This document shows positions 9,141 through 17,597 of a stretch of 64,000 nucleotides of DNA, in pieces. The notes under the pieces are model-generated. The model ran no database searches. It was not told where the DNA came from and saw only the letters and a list, made by a program, of their open reading frames with translations. The first letter of the stretch is position 1, and every line of letters begins with the position of its first letter. Source of the stretch: Clostridium algoriphilum (GTDB lineage Bacteria > Bacillota > Clostridia > Clostridiales > Clostridiaceae); the NCBI RefSeq assembly GCF_020443705.1, contig NZ_JAIZZK010000024.1:1-64000 (forward strand), given 5' to 3'. The position numbers were made by a program, and so were the translations under genes.

Positions 9141-9192
9141 CTAGTTTTGCATAAGTGATTTATTTAACCGTACCTTTAAATAAGAGACAACT

Positions 9193-9228
9193 TAAAATAC
9201 CGTAAAATTCTAATCCTACGGTATTTTA
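9193..9228 (-). terminator. Terminator behind the ATPase-TOPRIM pair
   Basis: A perfect 12-bp stem (TAAAATACCGTA with TACGGTATTTTA) starts 5 bp past the TOPRIM gene stop. The short T tract makes it moderate. Confidence 0.65.
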
Positions 9229-9233
9229 CTAAT

Positions 9234-9959
9234 CTATTCTGTTTTTATTGTATTTAGATATAAATTGAAGTTAGTAAATCTTTTTAGAGAGTTTGTATCT
9301 TTTTTTATAAACTCCCAGGTATCCTTATATTGATCATTAAGTGCAAACTCTGTGCTATTCATAAATTCAATAAAACTAACAGGATTAATTACAAACTTAT
9401 CTTCAAATTTCTCAGAATACTTACGTTTTTCCTCTGGGCAAACACATTGCTTGTTATGTATCACGTGTTCTAAATTGGAAGAAAAAAAATATATTCCATA
9501 AGGTAAATTAACATACACAGTATTTGTAGCTGATAGTTTACTAAGTATTTGTGACTTTTGTTTGTTTCGTCTTTTTATATTATCTATATTTCTAGCATAT
9601 ATATTTTGAGTATTATACTCAATATTTTCAACATCTTTTTTTAAAACTAAGTCGTCATTAATATATGCCCCATCTGTATCTACTAAATGAATAACATTTA
9701 AAATATCAGTTTTTTTATATATATTACCATCTATAAACTCTTTTATATAATTCGTAATTTTCTTATGTATATTACTTGCATTTACCCCGTTTTGCGCCGT
9801 AATATCACCATTAATAATCTTAAATTTTACAATTTTATCTTTTTCAATAATTTTAGAAAGTACCAAAGCCAATGAGTTTTTATCAGTAAACCCTTCAACA
9901 ATAAATAAAACTATTTTCTTACTCTTCCCCAAAAATGTCACCTGCTTTTCTAAACGCAT
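9234..9959 (-). CDS. TOPRIM-domain protein, second gene of an ATPase-TOPRIM pair
   Basis: Probable effector or nuclease-like partner of the ATPase upstream. Seen: a TOPRIM-like core with the Glu motif (IVLFIVEGFTDKNSLA) right at the start and an Asp-x-Asp motif (IHLVDTDGAYIND) about 85 residues later, which would bind metal. The rest is not recognised. The frame is open to 10037, but the true start must be later: ATG at 9959 (241 aa) overlaps the ATPase end by 41 bp and has no ribosome site, GTG at 9941 is also possible, and TTG at 9932 has AGGTG at good spacing and starts just before the TOPRIM. Translational coupling to the ATPase is likely. RloB, AriB (PARIS) and OLD-type proteins are comparable; I cannot choose among them. 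Confidence 0.75.
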   Translation of the reverse strand: MRLEKQVTFLGKSKKIVLFIVEGFTDKNSLALVLSKIIEKDKIVKFKIINGDITAQNGVNASNIHKKITNYIKEFIDGNIYKKTDILNVIHLVDTDGAYINDDLVLKKDVENIEYNTQNIYARNIDNIKRRNKQKSQILSKLSATNTVYVNLPYGIYFFSSNLEHVIHNKQCVCPEEKRKYSEKFEDKFVINPVSFIEFMNSTEFALNDQYKDTWEFIKKDTNSLKRFTNFNLYLNTIKTE

Positions 9960-11301
9960 GTGCAATTTCAAAACTATTCGTTTCCTCATATATGCACTCA
10001 TTAAGTCCACCCAAATCAACACCACGTAGATATACATTTCTAAGGTTATTATTACTCTTTATATTAGTTATTCTTATAAATCTATTCTGAGAATTGGCTG
10101 TACTAAATACTAATGATTCCTTCTCAAGCATTTCTAATGCACGTAAGTTATGCGATGTAAATATAAACTGACCTTTACCTTCTTGCTCAATTATCTTTAA
10201 TAACTCCCCTAATAAATATTCAAATATACCAGCATCAAGCTCATCAACTATTAAACAAATTGATGGATTATTAAACATAGATATAAGTGTACTTAAAATA
10301 GAAATTATCTTTTTTATGCCCTCTGACTCATATTTAAGAGGAATTTTTATATCCTTTTTAATAGAAAGTAGTTGTATCTTAATCATTTCTTTTCCATTCT
10401 TAGATAATTCATTTCCTAAGTTATTGATTTCTAATTGTAAGTTAGGAATAATAGTGCTTAACACAACATTTAACTGTCTTATTATCCTAACAGCTATATC
10501 ATATCTTTTTTTATCTATATTGGATGTACCTAATAAATTAATGGCAATATCTCCACTAGTTACGCCATCGTTATCTTCCATTCTAAAGCTTAAGGGCATA
10601 AAATTAAGGCTTATAGTGGCTGAATGTTCATTTGTTATTACAAACAAATTTACTCTAGCAAAACGTTTTATAGCATTAATGATAAAGAAATAATCAAGAT
10701 TTGTAGAATTGCTTTTAAATATTTCTTCCACGCTATCGTTAAAGATAAAAGATGTCTTTTCCTTAATTGATAGTCTTTTACAGACTTCAAGATTGAATTC
10801 ATTTTCCTTATTATTTTTTATCAATTCATTATAACGTAATTTAGGTAAAATAGAGGCATGGTCTGTTTCTATAACATATTCAATTATATCTATTTTTCTT
10901 TTTTTATTTTCTTCGTTTATTTGAGAATAACTTAATTTTTCATTATATAATTCTGCTCCATCATCTTTTTTCCTTAAAGAGAATTCATAATACACTAGAA
11001 ATTTTTGTTCTTTTTTTTCAACATAGAAAATAAATTTAAGTGTCGCCTTATCTTCTAGTTCATGTATATAATTTTTAATATCATCTGGTAACTTTTCACC
11101 ACTTGCAATTATTTTAAACAACCTAAAAGCTTCTATTATAGTTGTTTTACCTGAACCATTTTGTCCATAAATTCCAACTATATCTGACTTCCCAGTATAA
11201 TATTTTTTCTGTCTATAACCTAGTAAATCAATAGTTCCCTTTTGTATATTCTTAAAACCCTCTAATTCAATACTCTGTATTCTTATAATTGTCTCTCTCA
11301 T
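9919..11301 (-). CDS. AAA15-type ATPase (RloA/AriA/OLD-like), first gene of the pair
   Basis: SMC/ABC-like ATPase of the AAA15/OLD group. Seen: N-terminal ELEGFKNIQKG, typical of RecF/OLD-type ATPases; Walker A GQNGSGKT at residues 46-53; a long helical insertion; ESEGIKKII as the signature-like loop; Walker B SICLIVDELDAGIFEYLLGE; and the switch FTSHNLRALE. I start at 11301 because GGGAGTGA lies 6 bp before that ATG and inside the longer frame to 11316. It is 460 aa. The end overlaps the TOPRIM gene. Such ATPase plus TOPRIM pairs are often anti-phage systems (PARIS, OLD-like, Rlo); that role is inferred here. Confidence 0.85.
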   Translation of the reverse strand: MRETIIRIQSIELEGFKNIQKGTIDLLGYRQKKYYTGKSDIVGIYGQNGSGKTTIIEAFRLFKIIASGEKLPDDIKNYIHELEDKATLKFIFYVEKKEQKFLVYYEFSLRKKDDGAELYNEKLSYSQINEENKKRKIDIIEYVIETDHASILPKLRYNELIKNNKENEFNLEVCKRLSIKEKTSFIFNDSVEEIFKSNSTNLDYFFIINAIKRFARVNLFVITNEHSATISLNFMPLSFRMEDNDGVTSGDIAINLLGTSNIDKKRYDIAVRIIRQLNVVLSTIIPNLQLEINNLGNELSKNGKEMIKIQLLSIKKDIKIPLKYESEGIKKIISILSTLISMFNNPSICLIVDELDAGIFEYLLGELLKIIEQEGKGQFIFTSHNLRALEMLEKESLVFSTANSQNRFIRITNIKSNNNLRNVYLRGVDLGGLNECIYEETNSFEIAHAFRKAGDIFGEE

Positions 11302-11526
11302 AAAGCTCACTCCCATATATATAAATCATACACTAACCAGTTTGATATATTAATATTTTCTATTATATTGATACAAAATGTTCTTTTTTTCTATTTATTT
11401 ATATTATATCACAATCAAATTTTATTATTCATAATACTCTAAATTGGCAGTTTTAGGATAATATCTTTTTTATAAAAGGAAATTTGATAAAAATGTAGAA
11501 TAAAATGATTACATATCAATAGGGAA

Positions 11527-11567
11527 AAAGGAGCAAGTAATAATTTATAATTATTACTTGCTCCTTA
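11527..11567. terminator. Terminator behind the pirin gene
   Basis: A perfect stem AAGGAGCAAGTAATAATT/AATTATTACTTGCTCCTT is followed on the minus strand by TTTTT. Confidence 0.85.
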
Positions 11568-11599
11568 AATTAATAGGTTTTATATTGACTCATAGTTAT

Positions 11600-12439
11600 T
11601 TACTTTACAAACGTTCCATCATCAATTTCTTTAAATGCTAGCTTAAGTTCCTCTTGTGTATTCATTACAATTGGGCCACCCCACGCAATTGGTTCATCTA
11701 ACTTAACTCCTGAAAACAAAAAGAAACGAACTCCTTTGTCTGTTGCTCTGGCTAATAACTCATCACCATCATTGAAAAGCAACGCCCTTTTGCTAGAAAT
11801 CAAATTCTCATCAGATTCTTCAAAAAAGCCTTCACCATCCACTATATATATAAAACAATTTGTGCCTTTATTGGTTTCTAATTGCCACCTTGCTCCAGCT
11901 TTCATATTTACATCCAAAAAAAGCATCTTTACATATTCTCCTTGAACTGCTCCTTCATTACCTCTATAATGTCCAGAAATAATCCGTATACTGCAACCTT
12001 CTTCCTCAATTATAGGGACCATGTTTGCTCTGATATCTCTGTATTTTGGAGTTGTCATTTTATCTTTTCTCGGTAGATTAAGCCAAAGCTGAACCCCCAA
12101 CATTCGATTGCTTGGTAGTGGCATCTCTTGATGAAGTATTCCACTACCTGCTGTCATCCACTGACAGCAACCATCTAATATATTTCCTTTGTTCCCTATA
12201 TTGTCCATATGCTCTATGTCTCCACTTATCAAGTAAGTAACAGTTTCAATTCCTCTATGAGGATGCCATGGAAACCCTTTGGTATAATCAGCTGGATCAT
12301 AGGAGTCAAAGGCATCTAGCATCAAAAACGGGTCAAAATCTTTAACATCCGGTGCACTAATTACCCTAACAAGTTTAACTCCAGCTCCATCATATTGAGT
12401 GGTTCCAGTTACTACCTTACGTATTTTCCTAATTTGCAT
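11600..12439 (-). CDS. Pirin-family protein
   Basis: Cupin-fold protein. The pirin N-terminal domain shows DPFLMLDAF, the metal-binding GFPWHPHRGIETVTYLI and the later GSGILHQEMP; a pirin C-terminal cupin follows (LFNDGDEL, FFLFSGVKLDEPIAWGGPIVMN). Some pirins have quercetinase activity and others modulate partner proteins; the role here is unknown. A GGGAGG site lies directly before the ATG at 12448, too close, and 9 bp before the ATG at 12439, so I use the latter (279 aa). Single-gene unit with a terminator. Confidence 0.9.
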   Translation of the reverse strand: MQIRKIRKVVTGTTQYDGAGVKLVRVISAPDVKDFDPFLMLDAFDSYDPADYTKGFPWHPHRGIETVTYLISGDIEHMDNIGNKGNILDGCCQWMTAGSGILHQEMPLPSNRMLGVQLWLNLPRKDKMTTPKYRDIRANMVPIIEEEGCSIRIISGHYRGNEGAVQGEYVKMLFLDVNMKAGARWQLETNKGTNCFIYIVDGEGFFEESDENLISSKRALLFNDGDELLARATDKGVRFFLFSGVKLDEPIAWGGPIVMNTQEELKLAFKEIDDGTFVK

Positions 12440-12701
12440 AATATCCATCCTCCCTACACAATTTTATGATTGTTATATTAGTAATTTTACTTCTTTAATA
12501 GGTTCTCAATGTCAGCTTTTATCTTTAATGTTGCTACTGTCGGTGCATATTTTATACAATTTATATTTTATGTAACTTATATAAACTTGTGCGTTACTTA
12601 AGTACATATTCCTTAAAATGACTTATGACAATCAGCTGTTTTTTTTTGCAATTCCTTTTCCTATTTTCATTTTCTAGATTGAATCAACCAATAAATCTAC
12701 C

Positions 12702-13478
12702 TTACAAATGAAATAGTTCCTTCGCCGATATATCTGGATGATGATAACGGCCCCTTTTTACTGTTACTTTTTTATATTGAATTGATTTTTGTGGACACCA
12801 TTGCATACAAGCAACACATTGCTCACATTTATGTTGCCATTGTGGTTTACCCTCATTCATTTTTATATTACTCGCAGGACACACCTTTACGCATGTACCA
12901 CAACTATTACATTTTTCATTAGTCCAAAAATCTTTATCTTTTTCATAAGGTTTAAAACTACTGTAAATCATGCCACCAATAGTCTTCATTATATTTTCTC
13001 CAACTCCACTAAATTTAACTATTTCGTTATTATTTATGCTTTTAACAATTTCAGTAATTTTTTCTTTTTCATTTTCAAAACATTTTTTTTGTTTCTTCTC
13101 TGAGTAAGGCGCGTAAATCACTTGATAATTTCCTGGCATCTTCATTTTAAATGCTGCTGAAAGCTTAAGACCCTTATCAGTTAGCAGCATTTCTAATTGA
13201 GAAATAGAAGCCCCTGCTGCTGCTCCAAAAGTTACAACAGTATAAACATAGGCTTCCTTTGGGATATTGACTTTTTCAATGAATTCCTTAACTAAAAGAG
13301 GCATTCCAGAAGCGTATACAGGAAAAACAATCCCAATTTTGTTTAATGTTGTTCCATCTATATCCATGTTGTTTTTAGAAATTTGTATAATTTCAGTATC
13401 TTTTAATCCAGCTGCAATATCCTTTGCAACCTTTAAAGAATTACCTGTACCACTAAAACAGTAAATTATTGTCTTCAT
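12702..13478 (-). CDS. EFR1-type flavodoxin/ferredoxin fusion protein
   Basis: Electron-transfer protein. Seen: an N-terminal flavodoxin-like domain with the FMN phosphate loop FSGTGNS at residues 9-15 and FPVYASGMP, and a C-terminal 2[4Fe-4S] ferredoxin with CNSCGTCVKVCP and CEQCVACMQWCP. The 258-aa length and the order match the EFR1 (ferrodoxin) family common in clostridia. AGGAGTG precedes the ATG. It stands alone, so its redox partner cannot be named. Confidence 0.9.
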   Translation of the reverse strand: MKTIIYCFSGTGNSLKVAKDIAAGLKDTEIIQISKNNMDIDGTTLNKIGIVFPVYASGMPLLVKEFIEKVNIPKEAYVYTVVTFGAAAGASISQLEMLLTDKGLKLSAAFKMKMPGNYQVIYAPYSEKKQKKCFENEKEKITEIVKSINNNEIVKFSGVGENIMKTIGGMIYSSFKPYEKDKDFWTNEKCNSCGTCVKVCPASNIKMNEGKPQWQHKCEQCVACMQWCPQKSIQYKKVTVKRGRYHHPDISAKELFHL

Positions 13479-13758
13479 AGAATAACACTCCTATATCAAT
13501 TTTATTTTAATTAAAACAATTCCATATGAAACTTTAAATTATATTTAATATTATAATATATATTTCTTACTGTCAAGATGTTACAAAAAGAGCAACAACA
13601 ATTAATGTCCTATACATCCATAATATAAAGATATTTATATGTTTTTTATTAATACCAAATAAACTTATGTCATAGTATAATAATATGCATATAATTTAAG
13701 GGGGGAGGAACAGTAAATAACTGCTGCAACCTCACAATAAATATGGGAGGGGATTATT

Positions 13759-14442
13759 TTGAAAGATAAATTTTATTTAGGTATTATATTCATACTAATA
13801 GGTATTAGTGTAGCATTTAAACAACTAGGACTTTGGGATTTGAGTAACTTAATATGGACTTGGTGGCCACTTCTACTTGTAGGTGCTGGAACACGTCAGT
13901 TAATCAGAAAACCTATTTCTAAAACTTCAGGCATTACATTGCTTGCACTTGGTATATTATTTCAAATGCGAGAACTCAATATTATTAATGTCAGCCTAAT
14001 GAGTTTTTTTTGGCCTGCCATTATTATAGCTATCGGTGTATCATTGTTATTGCCTAAGTCATTAAAAAAAGAAGATTATGAATTTAGTAAAAAAGAAGTT
14101 GACCAAGATGTGGTGGATGATTTATCAGTTTTCTCAGGTGTAAATAGTAGAAATAACTCTAATAACTTTAGGGGTGGTAGCCTCGTTTCTATATTTGGTG
14201 GTATTAACATGGATTTGAGTAATGCTAATCTTTTAAATGATGCTGCAAGAATAGATGTAACAGCTGTTTTTGGTGGTGTAAACGTAATAGTTCCTAAAAA
14301 CTGGACCGTTGTAGTAAGGGGCATTCCTATATTCGGTGGATGGTCAAATAAAACTAATAGCAAAAATTATGATAATCCAGATGCACCAGTTTTAACTCTG
14401 AATTGTTTTGTAGCTTTTGGTGGTGTAGAAATAAAAAATTAG
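13759..14442 (+). CDS. LiaF-like membrane protein
   Basis: The N-terminal half has about four short hydrophobic segments with the WTWWPLLLVGAG motif of the LiaI/LiaF-like transmembrane region (DUF5668). The C-terminal half is the soluble LiaF-type beta repeat domain (VSIFGGINMDL, VTAVFGGVNVIVP, IPIFGGW, FVAFGGVEIKN). LiaF proteins restrain cell-envelope stress two-component systems, but no histidine kinase or response regulator is nearby, so only a membrane or envelope role is suggested. The start is TTG behind GGAGGGG at good spacing. It is 227 aa. Confidence 0.82.
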   Translation: MKDKFYLGIIFILIGISVAFKQLGLWDLSNLIWTWWPLLLVGAGTRQLIRKPISKTSGITLLALGILFQMRELNIINVSLMSFFWPAIIIAIGVSLLLPKSLKKEDYEFSKKEVDQDVVDDLSVFSGVNSRNNSNNFRGGSLVSIFGGINMDLSNANLLNDAARIDVTAVFGGVNVIVPKNWTVVVRGIPIFGGWSNKTNSKNYDNPDAPVLTLNCFVAFGGVEIKN

Positions 14443-14540
14443 ACTATTATAATTAAGTATAATAGGTAAGAAACTAATAATGTAATAGTAAGGACAGTTA
14501 ATCTATGTAGTTACAGACTGAAATATAATTTATAAAATAA

Positions 14541-14580
14541 AAAATGATATAGAACTTTTCTTCTAAAGAAAAGTTCTATA
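14541..14580 (-). terminator. Terminator behind the hydrogenase gene
   Basis: TATAGAACTTTTC pairs with GAAAAGTTCTATA. On the minus strand it is followed by a T-rich stretch. It may also serve the convergent LiaF-like gene. Confidence 0.75.
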
Positions 14581-14600
14581 CCATTTATACAAATCAAATG

Positions 14601-16076
14601 TTATTTAGACATAAAATCTTTACCACGGTGCATGTCAACTTCTTTTACTTTTATTATTCTAAGTGATTCACTATCAACTTTATCTAAAGCTAGCTTCCCA
14701 TATTTAGTAACTTCATTTTTATCTTTAGGACCATGTCTAAGTGAAGCAGCACCACCTATACATCCACCAGTGCATGCCATTCCTTCAATAAAATTACCAG
14801 CTGATCTATTAAATTTTAATAGTTTTAGTGCTTTCTCACATTCAATTAAGCCATCACAACTTATAGGTTTAAATTCAACTGAAGTATCCCTAGTATCGAC
14901 TAAATGTTTTACTGCCTCAGTAAGGCCACCTGATTTAGCAAATATTCTTCCATAAAAAGAAGCATTGTTTAATGCAAGTTCCTCGCATTTTTCAATATCT
15001 ATTTCAAATGCATCAATCATTGCTTGAAGCTCTTCAAAAGTTAATACATAATCAGTAATTCCTTTTATATCATCTTGCTTTATCTCCATTTTTTTAGCAG
15101 TACAAGGTCCTATAAACACAATTTTAGCTAAAGGATCTGTATTTTTAATTAGTTTAGATATTGCTATCATTGGAGAAACTGTACTTGAAACGTGTTTACC
15201 AAGTTCGGGGTAATTTTTCTTAATGTATGAAACAAAAGCTGGGCAACATGAACTAGTCATTGTTTTAATTTCCTCAATAGTTTCTATAAATTCCTGTGTT
15301 TCATTTTCTACCACCATATCTGCACCAATGGCAACTTCTATGACATCATGAAAACCCATCTTTTTTATGCCTGAAACTACTTGTCCAATGCTCGCATAGG
15401 TAAATTGACTAGCAATTGCAGGTGCAATAACAGCATATAAATGCATATTATCATTTTCTTTTGCTTCTAGTAGTTTATTAGTAACGTCTACTACTGAGGA
15501 TTTATCCATAATTGCGCCGAAAGGACATTGGTATACGCAAGCACCACATTGTATACATTTATCATTATCTATTACTGCTTTTTTATCTTCATCAATACTC
15601 AATGCTCCTGCACTGCAAGCTCTACGACAAGGTCTCATAACATCAGAAATTGCATTATACGGACAAGCTGTTTTACATTTACCACATTCAATGCATTTAT
15701 TCGTATCAATGTAGGATCTTCTATTTATAGAGTGAATTGCGCCCACAGGGCATGCTTGAATACATTTATGAGTTAAACAACCTCTACAGGCCTCTGTAAC
15801 AGAAAAGCGTTGAATTGGGCATTCGTCGCAAGCAATACTTATTACTTCAATAACATTTTTATTCTTTTTATTTCCACCCATTATAAGTTTTATTCTCTCT
15901 CCTATAATTGCTCTTTCTTTATGAATGCAACAACGAGTCCTTGCTTTAGGTCCTGGAACAAGAACCTTGAATAGATTTTTATGTTCTTTCTTTAGAGTTC
16001 CTTTAATAGCAAGCTTAGTTACTTCCCTTATTACCTCATATTTTATAAGTTGTATATCATTATCAAAATTCTTCAA
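14601..16076 (-). CDS. [FeFe] hydrogenase, group B type
   Basis: Probable monomeric iron-only hydrogenase, cytoplasmic. Seen in order: a Cys-rich N-terminal region with CRGCLTHKCIQACP, CIECGKCKTACP, CRRAC and CIQCGACVYQCP (several 4Fe-4S sites, roughly residues 90-190), then the H-cluster domain with L1 TSCCPAF, L2 PCTAKKME and L3 EGMACTGGCIGG. The L1 form with TSCCPAF and the N-terminal cluster arrangement point to group B rather than the CpI-like group A. The 491-aa length fits. The start is TTG behind AGGAG. It is a single-gene unit, and the HydEFG maturases are not in the window. A role in H2 production or sensing is not separable by sequence. Confidence 0.88.
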   Translation of the reverse strand: MKNFDNDIQLIKYEVIREVTKLAIKGTLKKEHKNLFKVLVPGPKARTRCCIHKERAIIGERIKLIMGGNKKNKNVIEVISIACDECPIQRFSVTEACRGCLTHKCIQACPVGAIHSINRRSYIDTNKCIECGKCKTACPYNAISDVMRPCRRACSAGALSIDEDKKAVIDNDKCIQCGACVYQCPFGAIMDKSSVVDVTNKLLEAKENDNMHLYAVIAPAIASQFTYASIGQVVSGIKKMGFHDVIEVAIGADMVVENETQEFIETIEEIKTMTSSCCPAFVSYIKKNYPELGKHVSSTVSPMIAISKLIKNTDPLAKIVFIGPCTAKKMEIKQDDIKGITDYVLTFEELQAMIDAFEIDIEKCEELALNNASFYGRIFAKSGGLTEAVKHLVDTRDTSVEFKPISCDGLIECEKALKLLKFNRSAGNFIEGMACTGGCIGGAASLRHGPKDKNEVTKYGKLALDKVDSESLRIIKVKEVDMHRGKDFMSK

Positions 16077-16447
16077 ATTATCACTTCTCCTATTTTTATA
16101 ATGTTAAGATACAAATATCATTTTAGAAATTCTAATAAAACGTCAAAAGTTATTTATTTCTTATCATTGAGAATTTACCCATATATACTATGTTTGAGTT
16201 ATTTATAATTCCATCAATTAAATCATAAACTTCTTATAAATAGCAACTACTATCAATATCTAGTTATTGTTATCATATAGAACGTTACAAGTAATGTTTT
16301 TATTTACATTAGAATAATATCATTATGTTAATAGATTATCAAGTGAAGTCCATTGGCATTTTAAAAGTTTTGAAAACTTATTGAAGCATTCAGAAAATTT
16401 ACACACCAATAAAATTGTTGATTATAAATCAAATCATATTAAAACTT
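16077..16447. other. Intergenic region between hydrogenase and ara operon
   Basis: AT-rich stretch carrying the hydrogenase promoter region. A loose inverted repeat (AGTTATTTATAA near 16198 with TTATAAATAGCAACT near 16234) is the only structure I see. No gene is supported. Confidence 0.4.
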
Positions 16448-16488
16448 AAAAGGGAGTAAATTTCTTAATGAAATTTACTCCCTTTTTT
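16448..16488. terminator. Terminator of the ara operon
   Basis: A 16-bp perfect stem (AAAAGGGAGTAAATTT/AAATTTACTCCCTTTT) sits just past the galM stop, with A and T runs on either side. Confidence 0.85.
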
Positions 16489-16500
16489 AGTGCTACCATA

Positions 16501-17553
16501 TTATTTTATTGAAAACTTAAATATAGTTGAGTTCTTATACTCATCCCCTGCCCTTAATATTGGGGAAGGAAAATGTTTATGTTTTAATGAATTTGGGAAA
16601 TATTGAGTTTCAAAACATAGGCCACTACGCCTTGCATAATTAGCACCATCCTTGCAATTCTTACTTTCATATATAAAATTACCAGTATAAAATTGTATTC
16701 CTGGCTCAGTAGTATAAACATCCATAACTCTTCCACTAGATGCATCAAATGCCTCTGCAGCTTTTTCTTTGCCCTTATTCAATATCCAGTTATGGTCATA
16801 ACCATGCGCAAATTCTATTTGTTGGTATTTACTATTTATCCCATTTTCTACTGGAATTAACTTTGTAAAATCCATTGGAGTATCAAATACGCTTTCAATT
16901 TCACCAGTTGGGATACTATTTTTGTCATTGACAGTAAACTTATTTGCATTAATCATAACCTCATGCTTAAGAATATTTCCTGACGCATGGCCTGATAGAT
17001 TAAAATATGAATGATTTGTTAAATTTACTACAGTATCTTTGTCTGTTGTTGCAAAGTAATCCAGTTTAAGTTCATTATCGTCAGTTAGTGTATATGTGAC
17101 TTTAACATCAAGATTTCCAGGATAACCTTCCTCGCCGTCAGAGCTATAATAACAAAGATTTAAACATTCATCTTGTCCTCTTGTAGATACCTCTGCTTTC
17201 CAAACAACCTTATCAAAACCAATAAGCCCGCCGTGAATATGATTTTCACCCTCGTTTTTAGTTACATTATATTCAGTACTATTAATTATAAACCTAGCAT
17301 CTTCAATTCTGTTTGCATGTCGCCCTACGATTGCACCAAAGTATAATTTGTTTGCAATATAATCATCAAGTTTATCATAACCTAATACAACATCATCAAA
17401 CTTACCGCTTTTATCAGGTACTATAATAGACGTTATCGTAGCACCATAATTCATTATTTTAGCAGTCATGCCATTACTATTACTTAATGTGAACATATCA
17501 ACCTCTGTGCCATCTGGTGTTTTTCCATAAAATTTCTTTGTAATACTCATCAT
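16501..17553 (-). CDS. galM: Aldose 1-epimerase (mutarotase)
   Basis: Interconverts alpha and beta anomers of aldoses; last gene of the arabinose operon. Seen: GRHANRIEDARF, the catalytic His in NLTNHSYFNLSG, the GYDHNWIL segment and the catalytic Glu in CFETQYFPNS near the end. The 350-aa length is typical. AAGGAAGG precedes a double ATG. It follows transketolase by about 45 bp. In this operon it probably prepares L-arabinose, released as one anomer, for AraA. Confidence 0.93.
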   Translation of the reverse strand: MMSITKKFYGKTPDGTEVDMFTLSNSNGMTAKIMNYGATITSIIVPDKSGKFDDVVLGYDKLDDYIANKLYFGAIVGRHANRIEDARFIINSTEYNVTKNEGENHIHGGLIGFDKVVWKAEVSTRGQDECLNLCYYSSDGEEGYPGNLDVKVTYTLTDDNELKLDYFATTDKDTVVNLTNHSYFNLSGHASGNILKHEVMINANKFTVNDKNSIPTGEIESVFDTPMDFTKLIPVENGINSKYQQIEFAHGYDHNWILNKGKEKAAEAFDASSGRVMDVYTTEPGIQFYTGNFIYESKNCKDGANYARRSGLCFETQYFPNSLKHKHFPSPILRAGDEYKNSTIFKFSIK

Positions 17554-17597
17554 TTAACCTTCCTTTCGTAATTCACTTAATGTATAATATAAATTAC

